A stretch of 17,318 nucleotides of DNA from Nitrosomaritimum sp049414205 (GTDB taxonomy: Archaea; Thermoproteota; Nitrososphaeria; Nitrososphaerales; Nitrosopumilaceae): the NCBI GenBank assembly GCA_049414205.1, contig JBMSGE010000016.1, forward strand, positions 1 to 17,318, read 5' to 3'. This document shows, piece after piece, positions 6,583-13,638 of the stretch. The position numbers and the translations under genes were made by a program. How positions within the stretch are numbered: position 1 is the first letter of the stretch; each line of letters begins with the position of its first letter. The notes under the pieces are model-generated. The model was given only the letters and a program-made list of their open reading frames with translations, was not told where the DNA came from and made no database searches.

Positions 6583-6753
6583 ATGAGTTCAGATGCAGAA
6601 ACAATCTATGAACGAGTCGCTAAACTCGAAGATGAGATTGCTTTACTTCGCAGTGAAGTTGACCTAATGAAGCACGCACTAAGAAACAAAATTGCACGAC
6701 ATGAAATTAGTCTGATTAAGAAAGGACAAGACGTCGATTCAATTATTGACTAG
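6583..6753 (+). CDS. 56-residue coiled-coil protein
   Basis: ATG 6583 to TAG 6751-6753. The central part (AKLEDEIALLRSEVDLMKHA, about residues 13-32) has regular Leu/Ile/Val heptads separated by charged residues, so a parallel coiled-coil dimer is likely. The C-terminal third is basic and then acidic (KKGQDVDSIID). There are no Cys, signal or membrane segments. A T-rich element at about 6550-6557 can supply the TATA box. Its last 11 bases overlap the 3' end of the convergent SirB1-like gene. No function is recognised; strong heptad order and clean codon use support that it is real. Confidence 0.65.
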   Translation: MSSDAETIYERVAKLEDEIALLRSEVDLMKHALRNKIARHEISLIKKGQDVDSIID

Positions 6754-7567
6754 TCTTTGTTTTTATGTCTCTAATTAATTCTAAAATATAATCTACATCT
6801 TCTGCGTTTGGATTTAGATCTAGATAGCTGTTTAGATATTTTAATGCCGTATCATGATTCAATAATTTTTCTTCTAGTAACCCTTTATCTCTAATATCTT
6901 CAGGCGATTCTGGTTCTATTGCCAAAGTCATGTCTACGCATCTCAAAGCTTTTTCATGAGCATATGATTGTGAGTATGAAACTTTTAGATTCCTCACAAG
7001 TCTAACTAAAATTTTTTCTGATTTTATCTCATCTAAAAATTCCGGTTCGAATTCAAGCTGCCCGTCAAAATTTCTATCCAGTATTTCCTGTAAATCATCT
7101 ATGTCAACTGGCCTTCCATCATGAAAAGGATCTAAAATCATCTCTTCACCATGTTTTACCAAAACATGGCTAGGGAATCCAACAATTTTCAAATCAAGTC
7201 CGATAAACTTTGCAATCTCTACATACAAAATTGACAAGGTAATTGGCAATCCTGATTTTTTATCAATAACTTCATTGAGAAAATTGTTTTTTGGATTATA
7301 GTAATCATCAACATCTCCCATATACCCAAGTTTTTCAAAAAGGAATTCGTTAAGAATTGAGATCAAATATGTAGGATTTTTCACATCACTAACTGATTCT
7401 TGTAGTGTTTTTCCCATCAAGTTAATTTTCTGTATGTATTGCTCAATATCCAAATCAGGATATTCCAAAATTTGGGCAAATTTGAGGCATTTCTCTACTA
7501 GGTTAAAGTTGGGATTTGTAACAAAAGAAACCCATTCGGCAACAAACGGATCAAATTTTCCTTGCAA
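6743..7567 (-). CDS. SirB1-like protein: transglutaminase-fold domain plus TPR
   Basis: 274 residues. Residues about 65-140 match the SirB1/YchA (Transglut_core2) signature: LNEFLFEKLGYMGDVDDYY (72-90), NNFLNEVIDKKSGLPITLSI (94-113), then GFPSHVLV (130-137) and ILDPFHDGRP. The catalytic Cys of true transglutaminases is absent (GLPITLS in its place), while H134 and D146 remain; I recall this as usual in this family, so a binding role is more likely than catalysis. Residues about 185-262 form TPR-like helix pairs (ALRCVDMTLAIEPE; ALKYLNSYLDLNPN) for protein contact. The start is TTG 7567, directly after the upstream gene's TAA with an AGGAT element upstream, so the two form an operon. Confidence 0.85.
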   Translation of the reverse strand: MQGKFDPFVAEWVSFVTNPNFNLVEKCLKFAQILEYPDLDIEQYIQKINLMGKTLQESVSDVKNPTYLISILNEFLFEKLGYMGDVDDYYNPKNNFLNEVIDKKSGLPITLSILYVEIAKFIGLDLKIVGFPSHVLVKHGEEMILDPFHDGRPVDIDDLQEILDRNFDGQLEFEPEFLDEIKSEKILVRLVRNLKVSYSQSYAHEKALRCVDMTLAIEPESPEDIRDKGLLEEKLLNHDTALKYLNSYLDLNPNAEDVDYILELIRDIKTKTSQ

Positions 7568-8764
7568 TTATCCTGTTATCCTTTTGAGGTATAACTGTGA
7601 ATCTTTTAACTCTAGAGTATCTGGGGGCTCATCAATCAATTTTTTGAAGGCTTGTTTTCCTAATTTGCCATAAATTGTCTCTGCAAAATTGATTCCCATA
7701 TTCTTTTGAGCCGTAAAACTGGTAAGATCTGTACCTTTGAAAACAGAAAGATAATTTTTAAAATCTGGATCATCTTTTAGAATATTTCTTATTGCAAAAC
7801 TTGCCATACCTTGAATTACCGTCATTGCTGCATGCTGCTGCTGTCTGGGTTTTAACCATCTTCTATAAATCTCAGGTAATTGAGGAATCATTTCGGCCAA
7901 CTTTGTATCAATCTGACCTTCCTTTGTTGCCATCTGGTCTGGAGGAAGGGTTCCTAAAATAAAATATTCTGGGTTTAATACAAAATAGAGATTTGCTCTT
8001 TTAGCAATTGGAAATTCATCTGGAACAGGATCTAAATTCATGTAATCAAAAATCTTAGAAAGTGTATCGTCATCCAAATCCAAAATTGTTTTTGCCAAAT
8101 CTTCATACACCTCATTTACTTTTTTTACCGCCTCTTTGTTGCTCTTGTAAAGATCATGTTGAATTGCATGAATAGATTCTTCCAACATTGCCATTTTGAC
8201 TGCACCTATGTAACTAGATTTTATTTTTTCATATCCTGACTCAAATGGAGGGCCTTGACTGTATAATTTTATTTTTGGTAAAATAGAAAAAAATAATTTG
8301 TTAAGATATATTGTGTCTTCTAAATAATCTCCAAAAGTCACTGATATTTTTGAAATGTAATTTTTTGCATAGGTTGAATACACTAAATATTTTACAGTAT
8401 CTTGTTTCATTAAACTGGATATTTTTCCAATATCTTCTTTAGATATTGCTTCAACTAGTGAATCCACAAACTCTCTAGCATCATCGGTAGTAAAGATTCG
8501 TTTTCCTTTTAATTTTTTTAATTCAATTAGTTCTGGGAATTGAATTTTTGTAGTTTCAGGAACAGTCAATTCAGTAAATTCTTTAATTTGATTTTTCACC
8601 CATGGAAAAATTGCATTACTTGCATTTTCCAATGAATCAAAGGTCAGATTAAATGATGAATCCTCATCAATTTTTGAGGCTAAATCTGAGTTTTCTTTCT
8701 CTTCATTAATTTCTACTTCTAGTTGGTCGATTAATGCCTCGGCAAATTCATCATATTCAGTCAT
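7568..8764 (-). CDS. Unrecognised 398-residue protein with EExxH-x3-H motif, first gene of the SirB1-like operon
   Basis: I do not recognise the family. The first about 50 residues are acidic and probably disordered. The rest is mostly helical, with no signal peptide or clear membrane span. Notable is MLEESIHAIQHDLYKSN at about residues 193-209, with E195, E196, H199 and H203 placed as possible metal ligands on one helix. It is followed by a long helix (EDLAKTILDLDDDTLSKIFDY), an aromatic segment (NLYFVLNPEYFILG, 258-271) and a polar segment RQQQHAAMTVIQGM (307-320). ATG 8764 lies about 28-30 nt from a TATA-like box. The TAA is immediately followed by the SirB1-like start, so co-function is likely. 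A metal-dependent hydrolase is possible but unproven. Confidence 0.8.
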   Translation of the reverse strand: MTEYDEFAEALIDQLEVEINEEKENSDLASKIDEDSSFNLTFDSLENASNAIFPWVKNQIKEFTELTVPETTKIQFPELIELKKLKGKRIFTTDDAREFVDSLVEAISKEDIGKISSLMKQDTVKYLVYSTYAKNYISKISVTFGDYLEDTIYLNKLFFSILPKIKLYSQGPPFESGYEKIKSSYIGAVKMAMLEESIHAIQHDLYKSNKEAVKKVNEVYEDLAKTILDLDDDTLSKIFDYMNLDPVPDEFPIAKRANLYFVLNPEYFILGTLPPDQMATKEGQIDTKLAEMIPQLPEIYRRWLKPRQQQHAAMTVIQGMASFAIRNILKDDPDFKNYLSVFKGTDLTSFTAQKNMGINFAETIYGKLGKQAFKKLIDEPPDTLELKDSQLYLKRITG

Positions 8765-8789
8765 TTTGTTTCTAGTCGAGCAGAACTAC

Positions 8790-8800
8790 ATTTAATATTA
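8790..8800 (-). promoter_or_regulatory. TATA-like box for the 8764 operon
   Basis: The minus strand reads TAATATTAAAT, centred about 30 nt before ATG 8764. This fits a leaderless two-gene transcript. Confidence 0.45.
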
Positions 8801-8856
8801 TCTTGGTAAGAATTTCAAAAAAACTATTAATTCAAAAATAACAACATCTCTAACTA

Positions 8857-9726
8857 TTGAAAGAATTTACTCTGGATTACATAAGATGCATAAAATGTAA
8901 TTCAAAATTAGAGTTGGACATTTTAAAAAAGCAAAATGAGATCGAGGAGGGATTTTTACATTGCAAAAACTGTGAATCCGTATACCCTATAATTGAAAAA
9001 TTACCTATCATTTGGGATGATTTTTCATCATATATCTCAAATAGAAGAACACTTGGGGGAAAACTTGTCAATTCAGTGTCTCCTAAAATGAAATTATTTC
9101 TAAAAAAATCTCTTACTAATAATATCAAAAACATCGAAGATCGTTCAAATCTTGAAAAAAGATGGACAAAAATCTATCAAGAAAGTACACGATCAAAATT
9201 CTATTCTACAATCAAAAAGAAGATAGAGCAACTTCCTTCCTCAAAATTATCTTTAGAATATGGTTGCTCTATTGGAACTATCAGTAAGTATCTATCTGAA
9301 TCAAGTCAGACTGTTTTTGGGATTGATCGCTCCTTTGAAGCACTTAAAATTGCTCAGAAAAATCCCAAAGAAAATCTTGATTTTATAATCGCAGATTCTT
9401 TTTCACCTGTATTTGGGAAAACTAAATTTGATCTGATTTTGGCTCTAAATTTACTTGAGCTTGTAGAGCCATTGGATTTTTTAAACCAAATTAACAATCA
9501 AATTACAAAAGGACATTTACTAATTTCCGACCCGTATGACTATGATAGAGGGAAAAATTCTGTTAAAAAACCTCTTGATGAAAAAGCCTTGAGAAAAAAT
9601 CTGAGAAAATTTGGATTTAAGATAATTCTTGGTACGAATAATCCTTCTAATATAACATGGAATCTTAAATTAAATCCCAGGACAAAACTACATTACAAAG
9701 TAGATTTGGTAATTGCACAAAAATGA
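8857..9726 (+). CDS. Methyltransferase with N-terminal Trm112-like zinc domain
   Basis: 289 residues. The N-terminal about 55 residues have the Trm112/YcaR-type layout: IRCIKC (C11, C14), then EGFLHCKNCESVYPIIEKLP (C36, C39, ending in the family's YPI...P-x-I strand). Then comes a linker and a class I SAM-binding core: LEYGCSIGTISKYL (133-146), acidic D157 (FGIDRS) and FDLILALNLLELV (191-203). The usual D-x-G-x-G-x-G reads E-Y-G-C-S-I-G, keeping only part of the glycine pattern. The overall form resembles small-molecule or lipid methyltransferases (Methyltransf_11 type) carrying their own zinc domain. Start is TTG 8857; no ATG occurs before the zinc domain. Substrate unknown. It is convergent with the next small gene. 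Confidence 0.82.
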   Translation: MKEFTLDYIRCIKCNSKLELDILKKQNEIEEGFLHCKNCESVYPIIEKLPIIWDDFSSYISNRRTLGGKLVNSVSPKMKLFLKKSLTNNIKNIEDRSNLEKRWTKIYQESTRSKFYSTIKKKIEQLPSSKLSLEYGCSIGTISKYLSESSQTVFGIDRSFEALKIAQKNPKENLDFIIADSFSPVFGKTKFDLILALNLLELVEPLDFLNQINNQITKGHLLISDPYDYDRGKNSVKKPLDEKALRKNLRKFGFKIILGTNNPSNITWNLKLNPRTKLHYKVDLVIAQK

Positions 9727-9748
9727 TTAATTCAAAAATCTTTCTTTG

Positions 9749-9910
9749 CTAGCTACAACCGGCAGTAATTGTATCACATTTAGAGTGAATAGGATCATCT
9801 ACATATTTTAAACACATTTCACATCTTAATTGTTTGGGCTGTTTACAAACTTCACAGTATTTTAAAACTGAAATGGTATTGCCACAATTACGACATGATT
9901 CACTTCTCAT
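9749..9910 (-). CDS. 53-residue double zinc-ribbon microprotein (eight Cys)
   Basis: The minus strand from ATG 9910 to TAG 9749-9751 encodes 53 residues with eight Cys: C6-x2-C9 (SCRNCG), C19-x2-C22 (YCEVCK), C30-x2-C33 (RCEMCL), then C45 and C52, with H42 nearby. The first two knuckles make one short ribbon and the third knuckle plus C45/C52 or H42 could make a second site. The pattern CRNCG...YCE.CK is common in zinc-ribbon modules of larger proteins; here it is the entire gene. A TATA-like box lies at about 9935-9948. Its 3' end lies 22 nt from the convergent methyltransferase stop. Function unknown; real coding is likely because eight ordered Cys in one frame is hard to get by chance. Confidence 0.72.
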   Translation of the reverse strand: MRSESCRNCGNTISVLKYCEVCKQPKQLRCEMCLKYVDDPIHSKCDTITAGCS

Positions 9911-10004
9911 CTTAAACAAACTTTTTCTTTGCTAGATATTAATTATTACAAAATTAGCTAATCCTACATTCGATTAAAAATAATTTTTAAAATTGGATCT
10001 TAAG

Positions 10005-10028
10005 ACCAAAAACGATTTGTTTTTTGGT
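10005..10028. repeat. Inverted repeat, 8-bp arms, 8-nt loop
   Basis: ACCAAAAA (10005-10012) pairs with TTTTTGGT (10021-10028) around an 8-nt loop. Read on the plus strand the 3' arm is T-rich, so it could work as an operator or as part of an RNA end. AT-rich arms weaken the case. Confidence 0.45.
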
Positions 10029-10195
10029 GACAGTTCCAATCAAACTTATTATTTCAAAAAGATATTTAGGCTGTACTAATGATTGATACTAATAATTTCT
10101 ACGAGTTCCTTTTAAGTAAATTTTGATCAAAAATTTTTGTAAATTAACCAGTGATAGTATAATGTTTTTGTCTATTATCTGGCCTTGCGTCCTAT

Positions 10196-10218
10196 GATTG
10201 GGCAACTTTTGCCCAATC
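10196..10218. repeat. Perfect hairpin, 10-bp arms, 3-nt loop
   Basis: GATTGGGCAA (10196-10205) and TTGCCCAATC (10209-10218) are perfect reverse complements around CTT. The stem can extend by a G-T and an A-T pair. It is GC-richer than its surroundings and lies about 80 nt before the membrane-protein start, with no T-run after it. It may be a regulator site or the stem of a small RNA. Confidence 0.65.
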
Positions 10219-10297
10219 GTTTAAGATGGTAACTTGTAATTTGTCATTAATTTATAATTAGAAGAATTTATCAACATCTCTAATTCAGTTTCAATAA

Positions 10298-11374
10298 TTG
10301 AAAACCTCAAAGACAACTTTTCTAAAATTTGATGTACAGAAATTATTTTTGATTTCTTTTATGATTGCTCTTGTAGGCGTAAGTCTTTCAATGTGGGGGG
10401 CGAGTTGGGATATAACCTCTCATCTACTACGAACTCCTGAGACTTTCTTTACGCCATCGCATATGGTTCTCTATACGGGAGTAGGGATTAGTCTGATTAG
10501 TGGCATTCTAGGTTTAGCCCTTATTCTAAAAAACAAGGAAATGAGGAGAAGACCATTTGTTTTTGGTAGTAAAATTATCATCATTGGAGCTTTGATGCAA
10601 ATAATTGCAGGTCCTGGAGATTTTTACTGGCATGAATGGTTTGGAATAGATGGATTGCTTAGTCCAACACATCTTACCCTTGCAGTTGGAATTATGATGG
10701 TGTCTGTTGGCTCTACCATTGGTTTTGTAAGGATTCATTCTGAGACTCAAAAAAATAGCAATTTTCTAAAAATCATTCTTCCTATATCCTTTGGAGTGTT
10801 TTGGTTTAGTGTAATGTGGTTGATCTTTTTCTTTGTTCTGCCAATTTCTGATGGGGATACCCATAATTTTAATCCAAATCCCAGCGTTGCGTTAGTTTTA
10901 GGAGTTGCACTTCTTCCTTTTGCATTCTCCTTAGTTTTCTGGACGGTTTCAAAATCTAGTAACATGTTTGGTGTAGCTAGTGCATCAGCCTTTGTGTTTA
11001 TTACGATGAATGTGACTTCAAATATTTTTACTTCGGAGAAACTTTTGTTTTATCTTCCTTGGTTTGTAGCGCCAATGATTAGTGCGATATTTGCAGATTA
11101 TGTTTTGAATAAAACTACCAGTGGGTTTATCCAAAAACATTCAGATAAGATCTCAGGCGCTGTATTGGGTTCTATGTTTTTCATGTTTTGTTTTCCAATG
11201 TTTGCAATGACCTTTCTAGAATTTTATGTTTACAATGATGTCTTTTCATATGATGTAATTCACACTTCTTCAGATATTATTGGAAACGTTTGGTTAATGA
11301 CAATTATACCTGGAGCTATTTCTGGAATGATTGGAACCATTTTTGCCCAAAAGAAACTATCAAAAAGAATTTAA
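10298..11374 (+). CDS. Polytopic membrane protein with duplicated D-x3-H-x12-H motif
   Basis: 358 residues with about eight to nine hydrophobic segments, so an integral membrane protein. Two matched elements stand out: SWDITSHLLRTP..FFTPSH (D38, H42, H55) and GDFYWHEWFGID..LLSPTH (D108, H112, H125). Both have exactly D-x3-H-x12-H, end in [ST]-P-[ST]-H, lie 70 residues apart, and are each followed by a helix beginning L-x-[LA]-[YV]-x-G or similar. This implies an internal duplication and possibly a metal or heme site at the membrane face. I believe bacteria have unnamed membrane proteins with similar W-H/S-P-x-H motifs, but I know no function. Start is TTG 10298; the next in-frame Met is inside the first membrane helix. 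Confidence 0.82.
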   Translation: MKTSKTTFLKFDVQKLFLISFMIALVGVSLSMWGASWDITSHLLRTPETFFTPSHMVLYTGVGISLISGILGLALILKNKEMRRRPFVFGSKIIIIGALMQIIAGPGDFYWHEWFGIDGLLSPTHLTLAVGIMMVSVGSTIGFVRIHSETQKNSNFLKIILPISFGVFWFSVMWLIFFFVLPISDGDTHNFNPNPSVALVLGVALLPFAFSLVFWTVSKSSNMFGVASASAFVFITMNVTSNIFTSEKLLFYLPWFVAPMISAIFADYVLNKTTSGFIQKHSDKISGAVLGSMFFMFCFPMFAMTFLEFYVYNDVFSYDVIHTSSDIIGNVWLMTIIPGAISGMIGTIFAQKKLSKRI

Positions 11375-11440
11375 TTTTTAATTCTCCTAAATTTCTATAT
11401 CTCTAACAATTCCTGAAATATCAAAACTGAAATTCAATAG

Positions 11441-11450
11441 ATTATATTTA
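11441..11450 (+). promoter_or_regulatory. TATA-like box for the 11475 gene
   Basis: ATTATATTTA is centred about 29 nt before ATG 11475, a leaderless arrangement. Confidence 0.5.
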
Positions 11451-11474
11451 TCCAAAAAACCTGTATTATGAAAT

Positions 11475-11834
11475 ATGTCATCAAAACCACAAAATCTTCA
11501 GCAAAAATGTGACTTGCTTGCAAATGAGCCTGAAATCAGATTTGCTGGATTTTTAGATATGATGGGAAACCAAATTGCAGGTAGTTTTCGAAAGGACGTT
11601 ACTCCTCTAAAAAATGAGGAGGAAAGAAAAAAAATGTTCATCGAGGCTGTTTTACGGATAAGAACCAGGCAGGATTTTGATGATAATTTGGGCCCAGTTG
11701 AATATGCCGCAGCAAGGAGAACAAATGTAGTTACTTTGACTTTTTTGGTAGATGGGATGGTGCTCTTCGTTTCTGCAGAACCTAATGTGGATATAGATGA
11801 TACAGCTAAAAAAATTCTAAATCTTATTGGATAA
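11475..11834 (+). CDS. Roadblock-like single-domain protein (DUF6659-like), copy 1
   Basis: 119 residues, one compact alpha/beta domain. The helix-strand order with IRFAGFLDMMGNQIAGSFRK (21-40), then TNVVTLTFLVDGMVLFVSAE (83-102) and a terminal helix (DDTAKKILNLIG) looks like the roadblock/profilin-like fold seen in small signalling regulators. It is clearly homologous to the protein at 14056: both have IRFA-x3-D, G-x2-R-x2-VT-x-L, LG-x3-Y, and an L-x-V-S-x-E strand. It matches my memory of a thaumarchaeal family of unknown function, DUF6659, but I cannot verify the name. Single gene with its own TATA-like box. A nearby ATG at 11467 is in another frame. Confidence 0.82.
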   Translation: MSSKPQNLQQKCDLLANEPEIRFAGFLDMMGNQIAGSFRKDVTPLKNEEERKKMFIEAVLRIRTRQDFDDNLGPVEYAAARRTNVVTLTFLVDGMVLFVSAEPNVDIDDTAKKILNLIG

Positions 11835-11872
11835 CCAAAGATCATCCATAGTGGTGTAAACTTGGTAAAAAT

Positions 11873-11880
11873 ATTTTATA
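11873..11880 (+). promoter_or_regulatory. TATA-like box for the secreted-protein gene
   Basis: ATTTTATA is centred about 27 nt before ATG 11903, giving a leaderless transcript. Confidence 0.5.
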
Positions 11881-11902
11881 GTATTTCTCATTTTTCCAAT
11901 CA

Positions 11903-13138
11903 ATGACATCAAAACTTACAACAAAATTGACCATCGTTGCAATGATTCCCTTGATGATGATATTTGTTAGTCCAAACATCATCTCTGATTCATTTGCAAT
12001 TGATATGGTAACTTGTAAAGATGGAGATGTTCTTGTAAAAAAAACTCAAACAGGCAATCATGCTTGTCTGCATGAGTCCTCTGCAAAGAAAATAGAAGCA
12101 CGAGGATGGGGAACAATCGTTTCAGCAAATGACAATGTAACCATAGTGGAAGGAGAAGAAATTTCATCTCCTGGCTCATTACTTGCATTATCAAGAGCTA
12201 ATGTTCCGGCCACCATTCCAATGCATCAAGGATTCTACAACGGTGAATCAGTATACTATATCATAACTGACTCCAGTGATCCTACACATGCAGAAGTCAT
12301 AACTGAAAACCAGGGATGGAAAGTAGAACTTGCCCCACTTTTGGCAAACGCACCAGAAGAAGCACTATCTACAACATACATGTTTACAAACGGAGTTCCA
12401 GGTGACGGTGTCCATAACTTCCAAGGCGAAGTATTTACCAGCACACCTGCACAACCAGAAACTTACAGTGCACTAACTGCACATGTACATGTAACTTGGA
12501 ATGAAGGCGAAACTCCAAGAGTCTTAGATTCTGAGGAGATGATTGAGGCAGCTGAAGATGCAGGTGAGATTACACTATCTGAAGTTCCGGTAGTCTTGAA
12601 TATGCCACAGATTGTTTGGCCAGAAGGTCAGATGATGGTAAAAGAAGACAAGACTCTAGCTGATGATACACCATACGGCGGAGGCCAAGTACTGGATATT
12701 GACACTGAGGAGATGACTGTAACATTCATAGCTCATAGAGGTTGGGGACCAGATGGTAGAACAATCTACTATATTGTCACTGATGCTACTCCAAGCGGTC
12801 CGGCAGGAATGATGGGAGTAGTTGATGCACCAACATCTGCTAGTTTGATTGCAAACTCTGCAGCAGTAGATCTATTTCAATTCAAAAACGGAATTACAGG
12901 ATCAGGTCCACTAGGATTCCAACCCGGAATCGCAGCAGGTGCACCAGGTGATGCTAACTATTCCCCAATGTGGAGAATATTCATGATTGGCTGGGAAGAT
13001 CAAACAAGCCCCGCCGTTCTTGAAACTAAAGCCGACATTGATGCCTATCAAGAGGCAGGATTGATTTCAGTTGGACTTGCAAGACCAATGGACTCTGATC
13101 ATATAGTCAATTGTCCATTCATCGATCCCTTTCAATAG
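11903..13138 (+). CDS. Secreted protein with two tandem homologous domains
   Basis: 411 residues. A Sec signal peptide (basic MTSKLTTK, hydrophobic 9-28, likely cut after SFA32) sends it outside. Residues 35-70 form a small element with C38 and C55 (VTCKDGDVLVKK..GNHACLHESS) that I associate with thaumarchaeal exported proteins. Two related domains follow, about 103-240 and 274-411. Each opens with a His-containing strand and YYI[IV]TD (H107, 118-123; H278, 289-294), and each ends with an Asp/Glu-rich helix and a V/I-V-x-C/W-P strand (second copy HIVNCPFIDP, H400 and C404). The first copy also has HVHVTW (194-199). Metal binding is possible. Base composition is less AT-rich than in neighbours, which hints at high expression. 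Confidence 0.85.
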   Translation: MTSKLTTKLTIVAMIPLMMIFVSPNIISDSFAIDMVTCKDGDVLVKKTQTGNHACLHESSAKKIEARGWGTIVSANDNVTIVEGEEISSPGSLLALSRANVPATIPMHQGFYNGESVYYIITDSSDPTHAEVITENQGWKVELAPLLANAPEEALSTTYMFTNGVPGDGVHNFQGEVFTSTPAQPETYSALTAHVHVTWNEGETPRVLDSEEMIEAAEDAGEITLSEVPVVLNMPQIVWPEGQMMVKEDKTLADDTPYGGGQVLDIDTEEMTVTFIAHRGWGPDGRTIYYIVTDATPSGPAGMMGVVDAPTSASLIANSAAVDLFQFKNGITGSGPLGFQPGIAAGAPGDANYSPMWRIFMIGWEDQTSPAVLETKADIDAYQEAGLISVGLARPMDSDHIVNCPFIDPFQ

Positions 13139-13147
13139 GGAGAAATA

Positions 13148-13161
13148 CTTTTTTCTTTTTT
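13148..13161 (+). terminator. T-rich terminator after the secreted-protein gene
   Basis: C followed by six T, C and six T, 10 nt after the TAG stop. This is a typical archaeal oligo-T end. Confidence 0.6.
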
Positions 13162-13237
13162 GATATTTTGTAAAGTTCATTCATAAAAATTTTTTAATCT
13201 GATACTTATCACTCTGCTAAAATTACATTAAAAATTG

Positions 13238-13603
13238 CTAACGTAACAATAAATCCTTCTTCATCGTTTCAAGTTTTTGTATAGTTGAAGGCTTTTCTTC
13301 AACAGAGTGAATCCCTATCTTCAAAAGTTCATTTCTATGACTTTCAGTTAACTCTAACACGCTCACAACTATTACTTTTTTTAGCTCTGAGGGACGTTTT
13401 ACCTTCAAATCATGAATAAATTCCATCCCACTATACTTTGGCATGCAAATATCAAGAAGAATCAGATCATAATCGTTTTTTAAAACCAAATTCAACCCTT
13501 CTCTTCCATCATTCACACTCTGCACTTTATGATCTTGGGTTGATAGCATATCTTGGTAAAGCTGACATATTTCTGGAGAATCATCCACATGTAGGATATT
13601 CAT
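13238..13603 (-). CDS. Stand-alone response-regulator receiver (CheY-like)
   Basis: 121 residues, receiver domain only. All phosphorylation-site residues are present: acidic pair D7-D8 (HVDDSP), phospho-acceptor D51 (LILLDICMP), the switch Ser S81 (VVSVLEL) and the invariant K104 (EEKPST). It therefore can accept phosphate from a histidine kinase, but carries no output domain, so it must act through protein contact, as chemotaxis or phosphorelay receivers do. No kinase gene lies in the window. The ATG at 13603 follows a weak TATA-like element (about 13626-13634, minus strand), and a 19-bp palindrome lies just upstream of it, suggesting controlled expression. Confidence 0.94.
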   Translation of the reverse strand: MNILHVDDSPEICQLYQDMLSTQDHKVQSVNDGREGLNLVLKNDYDLILLDICMPKYSGMEFIHDLKVKRPSELKKVIVVSVLELTESHRNELLKIGIHSVEEKPSTIQKLETMKKDLLLR

Positions 13604-13638
13604 TACTTTATTTGCTCAGAAAAGATCATAACTATCTG

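Larger units (their letters stand above)
9911..10297. other. Gene-free 387-bp stretch with hairpins
   Basis: I find no convincing open frame on either strand. It holds the minus-strand promoter of the zinc microprotein (TATA-like 9935-9948), two hairpin-forming inverted repeats (listed separately), a perfect 12-bp palindrome TTTTGATCAAAA (10121-10132), a TATA-like TTTATAATT (10251-10259) before the membrane protein, and a TATA-like GATAGTATAAT at about 10153-10163 that could start a short RNA. Confidence 0.5.

Noticed and set aside
10079..10126. Tiny plus-strand frame ATG ATT GAT... of 15 residues in the gene-free stretch
   Set aside because: Too short, no motif and no clear promoter spacing.
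8842..10282. Shared 12-mer CAACATCTCTAA before the genes at 8857 and 10298
   Set aside because: In an AT-rich window of this length some 12-mer matches are expected by chance, and the two copies sit at different distances from the start codons.
11498..11845. Minus-strand open frame of 115 residues
   Set aside because: It mirrors the roadblock-like gene on the plus strand, which has a paralogue and a promoter. The reverse frame has neither.
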